A stretch of 64,000 bases of DNA. Origin: Neorhizobium vignae (GTDB taxonomy: Bacteria > Pseudomonadota > Alphaproteobacteria > Rhizobiales > Rhizobiaceae). The position numbers and the translations under genes were made by a program. The stretch lies in assembly GCF_000732195.1 (NCBI RefSeq), contig NZ_JNNU01000018.1, positions 1 through 64,000 on the forward strand. The letters run 5' to 3'. The notes below the pieces were generated by a model, which was not told the origin of the DNA, did no database searches, and saw only the letters and a list, made by a program, of their open reading frames with translations. Shown piece by piece: positions 54,475 to 63,597 of the stretch (positions are counted from its first letter, which is position 1; each line of letters begins with the position of its first letter).

Positions 54475-56762
54475 GCGACGCGAGCCTCACTGGGGGGAGC
54501 GGCGGCCGTGCCCTTACTCTTTGTCGCCTCCGCCCCGACGGCGCTCCCCGATCCGCTGAGCCGCAGCGCATTGGCGACGACGATGATCGACGACGTGGAC
54601 ATCGCAACGGCGGCGATCAATGGCGTTGCATAGCCGGCAAGCGCGATCGGCACGGCGATGACATTGTAACCGATGGCGAGTGCGAAATTCTCGCGGATCA
54701 GCCGGCCGGCGCGCTGCGAGATATCGATCGCCAGCGGCACGGCTTCAAGGTTGTCGCGCATGAACACGAAATCGGCAGCCTGGCGGCCGACATCCGCAGC
54801 CGTCGCCGGGGCGATCGAGACGTGGGCTGCGGCGAGTGCCGGTGCGTCATTGATGCCGTCGCCGACCATCAGCACCTTGCGGCCGCTCGCCCCGAGCGAC
54901 GTGCAGAACTCCGCCTTCTGTTTCGGCGAAAGCTCGGCCTGCCAGTGTTCGAGGCCGAGGCGGGTGGCGAGATCGGCAACCACCCGGCGGCGGTCACCCG
55001 ACAGGATGCCCGTTTCGAAACCGCTGGCCGCAAGGGAATCCGTGGCAGCCACGGCACCGGGACGAAGCGAATCGTCGAAACGGAAGGTGGCGATTTCCTT
55101 CGCGTCGAGCGAGAGAACGGTTTCCGTCACCGTATTGCCCGGGCTTCCGTCATCCGGCACGGACAGGGCGAAACGTCGGTTGCCGAGACGATAGACGCCT
55201 GCCGGCGTCACCGCCTCGAGGCCCCGGCCCGGGATTTCGGTGACCGTTTCGAAAACCGCAACCGGACCGGATACCGCCATCGCGAGCGTCTGCGAGAGGG
55301 GGTGGCGCGAGTGGACGGCGAGCCCGGCGGCCAAAGCGAGCTGTTTCCTGTCGAACCGATCGATATCGAGTAGCCGGGGCCGGCCCAGCGTCAACGTGCC
55401 GGTCTTGTCGAAAAGGACGGTGTCGATTTCGGCAAGCCTCTCCATGGCCGAACCGTCCTTGACCATGATGCCGTTCCGGAACAGCCGGCCGGCCGCGACG
55501 ACCTGCACCACCGGCACGGCAAGGCCGAGCGCGCAGGGGCAGGTGATGATCAGGACGGCGATGGCGACCAGCATGGCGTGTTTCCAATCGCCGCCGAAGA
55601 AGCCCCAGAAGAGAAAGGCGGCGAGCGCCAGAAGATGGACGGCAGGAGAGTAATATTGCGCCGCGCGATCGGCGATCCGACGATACCGCGCCCGCCCGCC
55701 CTCGGCTGCTTCCATCAGTGAAATGACTTCGGAGAGGAAGGAATCCCTTGCGGCAGCCGTCGCCTTCAGCACCAGCGAGCCGGTGAGGCTGAGCGTCCCC
55801 GCCTGAATCATATCGCCGATCCGGATCGGCCTTGGCGCGCTTTCGCCGTTGACGATCGACACGTCGATATCGCTTGCGCCGCTTTCGACGACCCCATCGA
55901 CCGGCACCCGCTCGCCGGCGGCAATCGCCACCCGGTCGCCCGGGCGGATTTCGTCCACCGGGCGGTATTCACGCGAGCCGTCCGCACCCACGACCGTAGC
56001 GCCGCGGGGCGAGAGGCGTGCGAGGCCGCTGATCGCGGCGCGGGCGCGGTCCCGCATGATATGGTCCAGCGTGCGGCCGATCAGCAGGAAGAACAGCAGC
56101 GAGACAGTCGCATCGAACCAGGCGTGTTCGCCGTGATGCATGGTTTCCCAGAGCGACACCGCATAGGAGAGCGTGATGGCGAGCGCGATCGGCACGTCCA
56201 TGTTGGTGCGGCCGCGGCTGAGCGCATTCCAGGCCGACTGATAGAAGAAACGGCCGCCATAGATCAGCGCCGGCGCGGCTATCAGCGCCGATATCCAATG
56301 GAACATATCACGCGTCGAGGCATCGGCGCCCGACCAGACCGAAACCGAGAGCAGCATGATGTTGGCTGCCGCAAAGCCGCAGAGGGCGACCGCGCGGATC
56401 AGGTCGCGCTGTAGCTTTTCGCCGACTTCCTCGGCATTCGAGAAAAGATGCGCATCGTAGCCGGTGGCATCGACGATGGCCCTGACCAGCCCTACGGGAT
56501 CCGTGGCGCCGTCCCCGGTCGTTTCCCTCCAGACGATCGAAACCCGCTTCGTGGAAAGATTGACCCGCGCCCGCTCCACCGACGGCAGCGCATTCAAAGC
56601 CTTCTCGATCGTCGCGATGCAGGCGCCGCAATGGACCTGCGGAACGCTGAGATCTGTCTGGCGCAGGCCGGGCGCAACCACCCGGCTGGACAGCGTCAAC
56701 TCCTCCGAGGACGGAAGCGGGTGGTCCAGATACCCTTCCGTTCCTGGCGCGCAGCAGCTCAT
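54471..56762 (-). CDS. fixI: Copper-exporting P-type ATPase FixI/CcoI
   Basis: This 763-residue CPx-type ATPase supplies copper for cbb3 oxidase assembly. It has an N-terminal metal-binding domain with VHCGACIATIEKAL, membrane helices, the copper-path CPC in ITCPCALGLAVPV, phosphorylation site DKTGTLT, a His-Pro pair (VHSRHPLSQT) and the hinge VGDGINDAPALAAA. An additional N-terminal CC pair (MSCCAPG) is typical of FixI. The start overlaps the fixH stop by four bases. Confidence 0.96.
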   Translation of the reverse strand: MSCCAPGTEGYLDHPLPSSEELTLSSRVVAPGLRQTDLSVPQVHCGACIATIEKALNALPSVERARVNLSTKRVSIVWRETTGDGATDPVGLVRAIVDATGYDAHLFSNAEEVGEKLQRDLIRAVALCGFAAANIMLLSVSVWSGADASTRDMFHWISALIAAPALIYGGRFFYQSAWNALSRGRTNMDVPIALAITLSYAVSLWETMHHGEHAWFDATVSLLFFLLIGRTLDHIMRDRARAAISGLARLSPRGATVVGADGSREYRPVDEIRPGDRVAIAAGERVPVDGVVESGASDIDVSIVNGESAPRPIRIGDMIQAGTLSLTGSLVLKATAAARDSFLSEVISLMEAAEGGRARYRRIADRAAQYYSPAVHLLALAAFLFWGFFGGDWKHAMLVAIAVLIITCPCALGLAVPVVQVVAAGRLFRNGIMVKDGSAMERLAEIDTVLFDKTGTLTLGRPRLLDIDRFDRKQLALAAGLAVHSRHPLSQTLAMAVSGPVAVFETVTEIPGRGLEAVTPAGVYRLGNRRFALSVPDDGSPGNTVTETVLSLDAKEIATFRFDDSLRPGAVAATDSLAASGFETGILSGDRRRVVADLATRLGLEHWQAELSPKQKAEFCTSLGASGRKVLMVGDGINDAPALAAAHVSIAPATAADVGRQAADFVFMRDNLEAVPLAIDISQRAGRLIRENFALAIGYNVIAVPIALAGYATPLIAAVAMSTSSIIVVANALRLSGSGSAVGAEATKSKGTAAAPPSEARVA

Positions 56763-57268
56763 TCCGCCCTCCTCAAAACAGCGATGCGTTCGGCCTGATG
56801 CAGGATGCGCTTGCCGTTCCGGATGGCGCTCGCATCGACGATCCAGTGACCGGGCAGGACTTCATGGGTGGCCGTGAAGACCCCCTTGGCGACGGGAAGG
56901 AGGTCCAGTTCGAAATCCTGATGTTCGCCGACCGGCCGCTTGAACTTGAGCGTCAGCGTATCGGCTGCGACCGGGCCGCTCTTCGGGTGGAAGACCTCGT
57001 AGCGCACCTCGGAACCGCTGACGATGATGCGGCCGGTGACGCCCGTGGCCGTCAGGGTCCGCGCCTCGGCCGCCTTGCCGTTGAACTGCTGGCTGGCGAC
57101 ATAGGTATTTTCCGCCACCAGCCCGCTCCAACTAGTGACCGCGTTATAGGCCATGTAGAAATTGACCGAGATGATGGTGCCGAAGAAGAGCACCAGCACG
57201 CCGACCATGTGCCAGCCGGTGAAGACGAAGGATTTTGCGGGGATCGTGTTCATTTTCGGCGTGCTCAC
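56759..57268 (-). CDS. fixH: Cbb3 oxidase assembly protein FixH/CcoH
   Basis: This 169-residue protein has one N-terminal membrane helix (FTGWHMVGVLVLFFGTIISVN), the FixH hallmark NFYMAYNAVTSWSGLVAENTYVAS written across residues 32-55, and a periplasmic beta domain. GTG 57268 overlaps the fixG stop (GTGA); ATG 57253 five codons later is the alternative. A longer open frame upstream lies inside fixG in another frame and is not real. Confidence 0.92.
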   Translation of the reverse strand: MSTPKMNTIPAKSFVFTGWHMVGVLVLFFGTIISVNFYMAYNAVTSWSGLVAENTYVASQQFNGKAAEARTLTATGVTGRIIVSGSEVRYEVFHPKSGPVAADTLTLKFKRPVGEHQDFELDLLPVAKGVFTATHEVLPGHWIVDASAIRNGKRILHQAERIAVLRRAE

Positions 57269-58854
57269 TTTCTGGCCCCCGGCGTGTTGAAGACCGCTGA
57301 ATAGCTGTCTTTTTCGTGGCTCGGCCGGTCCTCGGCGATGAAATGGAAATCGACGGCCTCGGAGGAAACGGCATCCTTGGGCAGGGTCACGAAGACCTTC
57401 AGGGCAAGCGTCTTGTCGGGCTCCACCTGCACGGCGAAGAGACGGCCGGGAACATCCGTGACGCCGGCGATCTTCATCGTGGCTTCGGGCAAGCCTTCCA
57501 TCGAGACCATGATGGTGCGCGGCTCCGGGACCATGTTGAGCAGCCGGATCGTGTAGCCATTGCGGATGGAACCGTCCGATTCCAGCACGAATTGCGGGTT
57601 GCGATCGTGGAGCACATTGACCTCCAGCCGGTCGCGCGACAGGAGCGAGAAAACGAGACCGAGACCGACCGCCGACCAGACGCCGAAATAGATCAGCGTA
57701 CGGAGCCTGAAGATCACCCTCCAGTCGAAATGGCGAACCTTGTCGATGAAGGAACCGTCCGGGTTGCGCACCCCGGCCGGGTCGATCGCCGTCGTGCCGC
57801 CGCTCGTGGCGAGCGCCATGTTGGCGTCGTATTCGTCGAGCGTTGCGTAGGCGATCAGGCCCCGCGGCTTGCCGATCTTGTCCATCACGCCGTCGCAGGC
57901 ATCGATACAGAGCGCACAGGTGATGCAGGCCATCTGCTGTCCCTCGCGGATGTCGATGCCCATGGGACAGACCGCTACGCAAGCATTGCAGTCGACGCAA
58001 TCGCCGACCGGCTGCCCCGCGGCTACCGCCTTCTTGGCATGCCGGCTGCGCGGCTCGCCGCGCCAGTCGTTATAGGTGACGACCAGCGAGCGCTCGTCCA
58101 GCATGGCGGCCTGGATGCGCGGCCAGGGACACATGTAGATGCAGACCTGTTCACGCAGCAGCCCGCCGAGCACGTAGGTCGTGGCGGTCAGGAAAGCGAC
58201 GGTCGAATAGGCGACCACGGCAGCATGCCCCGTGACGAAATCGAAGGCGAGCGAGGGCGCATCGGCAAAATAGAAGATCCAGGCGCCGCCGGTCGCGACC
58301 GCGATCGCCAGCCATGTGGCGTGTTTGGCGACCCGCTTCCAGAGCTTGTCGAAGCTCCAGGGCGCGGCGTCGAGCTTGATGCGCGCATTGCGATCGCCCT
58401 CGATGAAGCGCTCGACCACCAGGAAAAGATCGACCCAGACCGTCTGCGGACAGGCATAACCACACCAGGCGCGACCGACGGCCGAGGTCACGAGGAAAAG
58501 GCCGAAACCCGCCATGACCAGAAGCCCGGCGACGTAGAAGAATTCCTGCGGCCAGATCTCGATGAAGAAGAAATAGAAACGGCGGTTCGCCAGATCGACG
58601 AGCACCGCCTGGTCGGGCGCAAAAGGGCCGCGGTCCCAGCGTATCCAAGGGGTCAGGTAATAGATGCCGAGGGTGATCAGCATCACCAGCCATTTGAAGC
58701 GGCGGAAACGCCCCTCGGCCCGTTTCGGAAAGATCTTCTTGCGCTTCTCGTAAAGCGGCCTGCTCGGCGTTCCCGGCGAATGCACAGGCTGGACATCGAT
58801 CCGCTCGACGGACGACCCGTTCTGCTGCAGGTGGGAGGCGGTGTAGAGATTCAT
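57265..58854 (-). CDS. fixG: Cbb3 oxidase accessory iron-sulfur membrane protein FixG/CcoG
   Basis: This 529-residue protein has five to six membrane helices, a conserved WCGYACPQTVWVDLF segment, two 4Fe-4S ferredoxin motifs (CVDCNACVAVCPMGID and CITCALCIDACD) and a C-terminal periplasmic Ig-like domain. CcoG is a membrane cupric reductase in studied bacteria, delivering Cu(I) for oxidase assembly. ATG 58854 follows AAGGA. It heads fixGHIS and is preceded by a perfect FixK box. The open frame running further upstream through fixP is chance. Confidence 0.95.
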   Translation of the reverse strand: MNLYTASHLQQNGSSVERIDVQPVHSPGTPSRPLYEKRKKIFPKRAEGRFRRFKWLVMLITLGIYYLTPWIRWDRGPFAPDQAVLVDLANRRFYFFFIEIWPQEFFYVAGLLVMAGFGLFLVTSAVGRAWCGYACPQTVWVDLFLVVERFIEGDRNARIKLDAAPWSFDKLWKRVAKHATWLAIAVATGGAWIFYFADAPSLAFDFVTGHAAVVAYSTVAFLTATTYVLGGLLREQVCIYMCPWPRIQAAMLDERSLVVTYNDWRGEPRSRHAKKAVAAGQPVGDCVDCNACVAVCPMGIDIREGQQMACITCALCIDACDGVMDKIGKPRGLIAYATLDEYDANMALATSGGTTAIDPAGVRNPDGSFIDKVRHFDWRVIFRLRTLIYFGVWSAVGLGLVFSLLSRDRLEVNVLHDRNPQFVLESDGSIRNGYTIRLLNMVPEPRTIMVSMEGLPEATMKIAGVTDVPGRLFAVQVEPDKTLALKVFVTLPKDAVSSEAVDFHFIAEDRPSHEKDSYSAVFNTPGARK

Positions 58855-58902
58855 TGGCCAATCCTTTGGCCCATGTTTTCTCATCTCTGCGACGGTCACT
58901 CC

Positions 58903-58916
58903 TTGACACAAGTCAA
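58903..58916 (-). promoter_or_regulatory. FixK/FNR box upstream of fixG
   Basis: TTGACACAAGTCAA is a perfect TTGAC-N4-GTCAA palindrome centred 55 bases upstream of the fixG ATG, fitting a class II site near -41.5. It directly abuts the 26-base inverted repeat that follows fixP. Confidence 0.9.
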
Positions 58917-58977
58917 TCGAGCCGGACGAAACGGCCGCCTGCTGATGACACGCAGGCGGCCGTTTCGTCCGGCTCGA
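58917..58977. terminator. Perfect 26-base-pair inverted repeat between fixP and fixG
   Basis: Arms 58917-58942 and 58952-58977 are exact reverse complements over 26 bases (outer bases TCGAGCCGGACG, inner ACGGCCGCCTGC) with a nine-base loop TGATGACAC. It starts 17 bases past the fixP stop and ends at the FixK box. It would end or slow fixNOQP transcription, but no T-run follows, so it is not a standard intrinsic terminator; an RNA-stabilising or partial-readthrough role is possible. Confidence 0.75.
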
Positions 58978-58994
58978 ATGGATTGGGGTCTTTC

Positions 58995-59858
58995 TTACTC
59001 CCCGCCGCCCAGCGAGTGTATGTAGACGGCGAGCTGCTTGACGGCGACGTCGCCGAGGCGGGTTTGCCAGGCCGGCATGACGCCATGTTTCGGGGACTGG
59101 ATCTGCCTGGCAATCTCCACCTCCCCTTGCGACTTCAGCCAGATGGCGTCGGCAAGGCTCGGCGCGCCGAGGTCGCGGTTGCCCTCGGCCTTCTCGCCAT
59201 GACAAGAGACACAGTTGTCGGCGAAGAGCTGTTTTCCGGGCTCGACCATGGCTGGATCGCGCGGGGTTCCGGTGAGGCTCACCACGTAGGCGGCCACCTG
59301 GCGCACCTCGTCCGGCTTCAGCATATCCGTAAAGGCGGGCATTTCGGAGATGCGAGTCTCCCCGTCGGCGGGATCGCGAACACCATGGGCGATCGTCTGG
59401 TAGAGAGCATCGATATCGCCGCCCCAAAGCCAGTCGTCGTCGTTGAGGTTGGGATAACCCCGCCCGCCCGTCGCACCCGTGCCATGGCACGGGGTGCAGT
59501 TGACACGGAAGGCCGCGGCGCCGCCGGCGGTCGCGAACTGGCTGAGCTGCGGATCGGCAACGATCTCCTGCAGCGACGACGTCGAGATTTTCTCCAGAAG
59601 GCCGCCCTGAGCGACCCTGGCACCATCGAGATCGGCCGTGAGTTCGGCGCGGCTTGAATATCCGAGCAGGCCTTTCGTCGCATCGGTCAGAAGAGGGATG
59701 GACGGATAGGCGATCGCATATCCAATCGACCACAGGATGCAGGCATAGAAAGTCCAGAGCCACCAGCGCGGCAGCGGATTGTTGAGTTCGCGGATGCCGT
59801 CCCACTCGTGGCCGGTGGTTTCGATGCCGCTCAATTGATCGATATGTTTTTCCGCCAT
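58995..59858 (-). CDS. fixP: Cbb3 oxidase diheme cytochrome c subunit FixP/CcoP
   Basis: This 287-residue subunit has an N-terminal helix (LPRWWLWTFYACILWSIGYAIAY) and two periplasmic c-type heme sites, VNCTPCHGTG and DNCVSCHGEK, with axial-Met segments ISEMPAFTDML and HGVMPAWQ. It passes electrons from the bc1 complex to FixO/FixN. GGAGG overlaps the end of fixQ just before its ATG. It is the final gene of fixNOQP. Confidence 0.96.
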   Translation of the reverse strand: MAEKHIDQLSGIETTGHEWDGIRELNNPLPRWWLWTFYACILWSIGYAIAYPSIPLLTDATKGLLGYSSRAELTADLDGARVAQGGLLEKISTSSLQEIVADPQLSQFATAGGAAAFRVNCTPCHGTGATGGRGYPNLNDDDWLWGGDIDALYQTIAHGVRDPADGETRISEMPAFTDMLKPDEVRQVAAYVVSLTGTPRDPAMVEPGKQLFADNCVSCHGEKAEGNRDLGAPSLADAIWLKSQGEVEIARQIQSPKHGVMPAWQTRLGDVAVKQLAVYIHSLGGGE

Positions 59859-59860
59859 GT

Positions 59861-60013
59861 TTAATCCTCCTTCAGAGGGATCCGGGCGGCCTCGTCTGCA
59901 GAGGCTTTCGCGCCGGGGCGCAAGGTGAAGACGAGAACGCCGAGGAAGAACAGGGTCATGGCAAGCAGACCCCAGCTATCGGCGAAGTGGCGCATGGCCG
60001 TGTAGAATTCCAT
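59861..60013 (-). CDS. fixQ: Cbb3 oxidase small subunit FixQ/CcoQ
   Basis: This 50-residue single-helix protein begins MEFYTAMRHFADSWGLLAMT, with the helix continuing LFFLGVLVFTLRP and a charged tail. Length, position between fixO and fixP, and the Y..MR.FADSWGL start match FixQ, which stabilises FixP binding. GAGGGGAC precedes ATG 60013. Two bases separate its stop from the fixP ATG. Confidence 0.94.
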   Translation of the reverse strand: MEFYTAMRHFADSWGLLAMTLFFLGVLVFTLRPGAKASADEAARIPLKED

Positions 60014-60025
60014 GGACTTGTCCCC

Positions 60026-60757
60026 TCAGCGGTAACCGGCGGCATCGTCATAAGTCGAGAAATCGACCAGCGTGCCGAGCATCTGCAGATAGGCGACCAG
60101 CGCATCCATCTCGGTGAGGCTTTGTGCGTTGCCGTCGAAATCGCCGACCTTGGCCTTCGGATAACGGGCCAGCAGGCCGGACGTGTCCGCATTCGGATCC
60201 GCCTGGGCGGAAAGATCCGCCTTGGCGCTCGCGACCATCTCGTCCGAATAGGGAACGCCGACGGCGCGGTTAGCCTTCAGCCCCATGGAAACGTCGGTGA
60301 TCTTGAGCGGCGTCTCCTTGAGGAAGGCGTAGCTCGGCATCACCGATTCCGGCACGACGTCGCGTGGTTCGACCAGGTGCTGGACGTGCCATTCGTTGGA
60401 ATAGCGGTCACCGACGCGGGCGAGGTCCGGGCCCGTGCGCTTCGACCCCCACTGGAACGGGTGGTCGTACATGGATTCGGCCGCCAGGCTGTAGTGGCCG
60501 TAGCGTTCCACCTCGTCGCGGAAGGGGCGGATCATCTGGCTATGGCAGACATAGCAGCCTTCGCGGATGTAGATATCGCGTCCGGCCAGTTCGAGCGGCG
60601 AATACGGCCGCATGCCTTCCACCTTCTCGATGGTGTTTTCGAGATAGAAGAGTGGAGCGATTTCCACGATGCCGCCGATCGAGACGACGAGCAGCGAGCC
60701 GACCAGGAGCAGGGTTGCGTTGCGTTCGATGTAGTGATGTTTGTCGAGAATGGACAT
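60026..60757 (-). CDS. fixO: Cbb3 oxidase monoheme cytochrome c subunit FixO/CcoO
   Basis: This 243-residue subunit has an N-terminal anchor ([22 protein letters not shown]), heme c site [27 protein letters not shown] and axial Met in [10 protein letters not shown]. It is the usual size. AGGAGGGAT precedes ATG 60757, twelve bases after fixN. Confidence 0.96.
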   Translation of the reverse strand: MSILDKHHYIERNATLLLVGSLLVVSIGGIVEIAPLFYLENTIEKVEGMRPYSPLELAGRDIYIREGCYVCHSQMIRPFRDEVERYGHYSLAAESMYDHPFQWGSKRTGPDLARVGDRYSNEWHVQHLVEPRDVVPESVMPSYAFLKETPLKITDVSMGLKANRAVGVPYSDEMVASAKADLSAQADPNADTSGLLARYPKAKVGDFDGNAQSLTEMDALVAYLQMLGTLVDFSTYDDAAGYR

Positions 60758-60769
60758 GGATATCCCTCC

Positions 60770-62395
60770 TTATTCGGCCGGCTGGAGAGCGGCTGGGGAA
60801 GCACCGCCCCGAACCCGCTCGTCCCGCTGATAACCGAGGATGGTCATGGTGACGTTGAAGGCCATGATGAGCCCGCCGGCGAGGTACATGGCGCCGCCGA
60901 CCGCACGCAGCAGGTAGTAAGGGAACATGGCCGCGACGGTCTCCGCGAAGGAATAGACGAGGAAGCCCTGGTTGTCGTATTCGCGCCACATCAGGCCCTG
61001 CTGCACCCCGGCAACCCACATGACGGCGGCGTAGACGACGATGCCGAGGGTGGCGAGCCAGAAGTGCCAGTTGACCAGATCGAGACTGTAGAGCCGCTCG
61101 CGGTTCCAGAGCTTGGGCGTCATGTAGTAGACGGCGCCGAAGGAGATCATGCCGACCCAGCCGAGCGCACCGGAATGCACGTGGCCGATCGTCCAGTCCG
61201 TATAGTGGCTGAGCGAATTGACCGCCTTGATCGACATCATCGGGCCTTCGAAGGTCGACATGCCGTAGAAGGCGATGGCGATGATCATCATGCGGACGAT
61301 CGGATCGGTGCGGATCTTGTCCCAGGCGCCCGAGAGCGTCATCAGGCCGTTGATCATGCCGCCCCAGGAGGGCATCCAGAGCATGATCGAAAAGACCATG
61401 CCGAGCGTCTGCGCCCAGTCGGGCAGCGCGGTGTAGTGCAGGTGATGCGGACCGGCCCAGATATAGAGGAAGATCAGCGCCCAGAAGTGGATGATCGACA
61501 GCCGGTAGGAATAGACCGGGCGGTTGACCTGCTTCGGCACGAAATAATACATCATGCCTAGGAAGCCCGCGGTCAGGAAGAAACCGACCGCGTTATGCCC
61601 GTACCACCACTGGGTCAGCGCATCCTGCACGCCCGAAAAGGCCGAATAGCTCTTGACGCCGAGGAAGGAGACCGGGACCGCCAGGTTGTTCACCACATGC
61701 AGCATGGCGATCGTCACGATGAAGGCGAGATAGAACCAGTTCGCCACGTAGATATGCGGCTCCTTGCGGTTCAGGATCGTACCGAGGAAGACGGCGAGAT
61801 AGGCGACCCAGACGACCGTCAGGAAGAGATCCACATACCATTCCGGCTCGGCGTACTCGCGGCCTTGCGTGATGCCGAGCAGATAGCCGGTCGCCGCCAT
61901 GACGATGAAGAGCTGGTAACCCCAGAACACGTACCAGCCGAGGTTGCCGCCGAAAAGGCGGGCCCGACAGGTGCGCTGGACCACATAGAAAGAGGTGGCA
62001 ATCAGCGCATTGCCGCCGAAGGCGAAGACGACAGCCGAGGTGTGCAACGGCCGCAGGCGGCCGAAATTGAACCAGGGTTCGATGTTCAGGTCCGGGAAGG
62101 CAAGCTGGAGTGCGACGACGACGCCGACCAGGAAACCGACGACGCCCCAGAAGACCGTGGCGATGGTGCCGTATTTGACCACCTCGTCGAAATATTCGGA
62201 TTTTGCCGGTGGGCGCACCGCGAACCTCTGCGGCGCAAAGGAAGCCTTGCGCAGCAAAACGACCGTGCTGAGCAGCAGCACGAAGAACAGGACCCACATA
62301 TGGGCCGCGAAAAGGCCATCATGGGCATAGGCGGCTGCGAGCAACACCAGGAAGGTGCCGATCGCCAGCCCGATTGTTTCTGAGACGTAATTCAT
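60770..62395 (-). CDS. fixN: Cbb3-type cytochrome c oxidase catalytic subunit FixN/CcoN
   Basis: This 541-residue heme-copper oxidase subunit has about twelve to fourteen membrane helices and metal-ligand segments [38 protein letters not shown] (CuB His and cross-linked Tyr region), [15 protein letters not shown] (two CuB His) and [12 protein letters not shown] (heme ligands). It reduces oxygen with very high affinity and pumps protons. ATG 62395 is used; a codon-rich extension of five residues upstream is unlikely. A perfect FixK box lies 84 bases upstream. Confidence 0.97.
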   Translation of the reverse strand: MNYVSETIGLAIGTFLVLLAAAYAHDGLFAAHMWVLFFVLLLSTVVLLRKASFAPQRFAVRPPAKSEYFDEVVKYGTIATVFWGVVGFLVGVVVALQLAFPDLNIEPWFNFGRLRPLHTSAVVFAFGGNALIATSFYVVQRTCRARLFGGNLGWYVFWGYQLFIVMAATGYLLGITQGREYAEPEWYVDLFLTVVWVAYLAVFLGTILNRKEPHIYVANWFYLAFIVTIAMLHVVNNLAVPVSFLGVKSYSAFSGVQDALTQWWYGHNAVGFFLTAGFLGMMYYFVPKQVNRPVYSYRLSIIHFWALIFLYIWAGPHHLHYTALPDWAQTLGMVFSIMLWMPSWGGMINGLMTLSGAWDKIRTDPIVRMMIIAIAFYGMSTFEGPMMSIKAVNSLSHYTDWTIGHVHSGALGWVGMISFGAVYYMTPKLWNRERLYSLDLVNWHFWLATLGIVVYAAVMWVAGVQQGLMWREYDNQGFLVYSFAETVAAMFPYYLLRAVGGAMYLAGGLIMAFNVTMTILGYQRDERVRGGASPAALQPAE

Positions 62396-62478
62396 GGTCT
62401 TTGGCCTCACAGCGCAGATACGCTGCCGGTTGAAGGATTGTGACCATGATGTGCTGACATACGGGCCGCTTCGGCGGT

Positions 62479-62492
62479 TTGACCTGCGTCAA
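62479..62492 (-). promoter_or_regulatory. FixK/FNR box upstream of fixN
   Basis: TTGACCTGCGTCAA is a perfect TTGAC-N4-GTCAA palindrome upstream of fixNOQP. A TATGTC hexamer on the minus strand (62461-62456) lies about where a -10 element would be if the box is centred near -41. Confidence 0.9.
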
Positions 62493-62532
62493 CGCCCCCG
62501 GCAAACGGCTCAGTACTGACGTTATTCCCGGA

Positions 62533-63591
62533 TCAATCTTCCGGATCGAGGATGCAGCACTGTTCCGGCAACGGGGTAAGGACCGCCTGGGCGCCGGCAT
62601 CCAACGGGTCGGAAAGCGGGCCGTTGGCGGTGATTTCGCCCGCAGCCGTCTTGCATTTGTACTGATAGGCACGGCCGAGATAGGTGCGCGTTCCCAGCAC
62701 CGCCGGGATACCTTCTCCCTCACGGCGGACCGCAAGCCCGTCGGCGCGGCAGGCCAGGATGAAATCGTCCTTGATCGGACCGAACAGATCCTGAGACAGA
62801 TGAAGCCGCGTGCCGCCCGCGGCTTCGGCGGTGACAGTCGCCGCCTGACGCTCGACGACCTTCATGGGGATCAGGTTCTCGAAACCGACGAAACGGGCGA
62901 CGAAGGCGCTGGCCGGCTTCTGGTAGAGCACTTCGGGCGTGTCGAGCTGCAGGATGCGGCCGGCATTCATGATCGCGACGCGATCCGAGATCGAAAACGC
63001 TTCTTCCTGATCGTGGGTGACGTAGAGCGAGGTCGTGCCGTTGGCGCGCTGGAGCTGGCGGATCTCGACGCGCATGTCGATTCTGAGCTTGGCATCGAGG
63101 TTGGAGAGCGGCTCGTCGAACATCAGGAGCGGCGGCTCGATGACGAGAGCGCGGGCGAGCGCGACGCGCTGTTTCTGGCCGCCGGAAAGTGCTGCCGGCA
63201 GCCGGTCGGCGAGCGGCGCGAGGCCGACGCGTTCCAGCATCGCCATCGCCCGTTTGGTGCGGTCCGTCTTAGCCAAGCCGCGCTGCTTCAGGCCGAACGC
63301 GACATTGTCCAGCACGGTCAGGTGCGGGAAAAGCGCATAGTTCTGGAAGACGAGGCCGATATCGCGGGCATGGGCGGGCAACGTCGTCAGATCGCGGTCG
63401 CCGAGCCTGATCCGGCCGCTGGTCGGCTGCAGGAAGCCCGCCACCAGACGCAGCGTCGTCGTCTTGCCGCAGCCGCTGGAGCCGAGCAGCGACACCAGTT
63501 CACCGGCCGCAACGGAAATCGACAGGTCTTTCAGAACCTGAGTGGTTCCGTAATGAGCCGAGAGGTTTTCGATAGTCAGAGATACGGTCAC
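62533..63591 (-). CDS. ABC importer ATPase (PotA-like), next to a truncated permease
   Basis: This 352-residue ATPase has Walker A LLGSSGCGKTTTLRLVAG, signature LSGGQKQRVALARAL, Walker B LLMFDEPLSNLDAKLR and H-loop LYVTHDQEEAF, followed by a TOBE-type C-terminal domain. The start is GTG 63591, seven bases after the permease stop. It belongs to a polyamine/iron/phosphonate-like importer whose other genes lie right of the window. It is separate from fixN, which has its own promoter in the 137-base gap. Confidence 0.9.
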   Translation of the reverse strand: MTVSLTIENLSAHYGTTQVLKDLSISVAAGELVSLLGSSGCGKTTTLRLVAGFLQPTSGRIRLGDRDLTTLPAHARDIGLVFQNYALFPHLTVLDNVAFGLKQRGLAKTDRTKRAMAMLERVGLAPLADRLPAALSGGQKQRVALARALVIEPPLLMFDEPLSNLDAKLRIDMRVEIRQLQRANGTTSLYVTHDQEEAFSISDRVAIMNAGRILQLDTPEVLYQKPASAFVARFVGFENLIPMKVVERQAATVTAEAAGGTRLHLSQDLFGPIKDDFILACRADGLAVRREGEGIPAVLGTRTYLGRAYQYKCKTAAGEITANGPLSDPLDAGAQAVLTPLPEQCCILDPED

Positions 63592-63597
63592 GGGAAC

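Noticed and set aside
57265-59805. An 846-residue FixG with a long N-terminal extension
   Set aside because: The extension lies inside fixP in a different frame and crosses the 26-base inverted repeat and FixK box; normal FixG starts at 58854.
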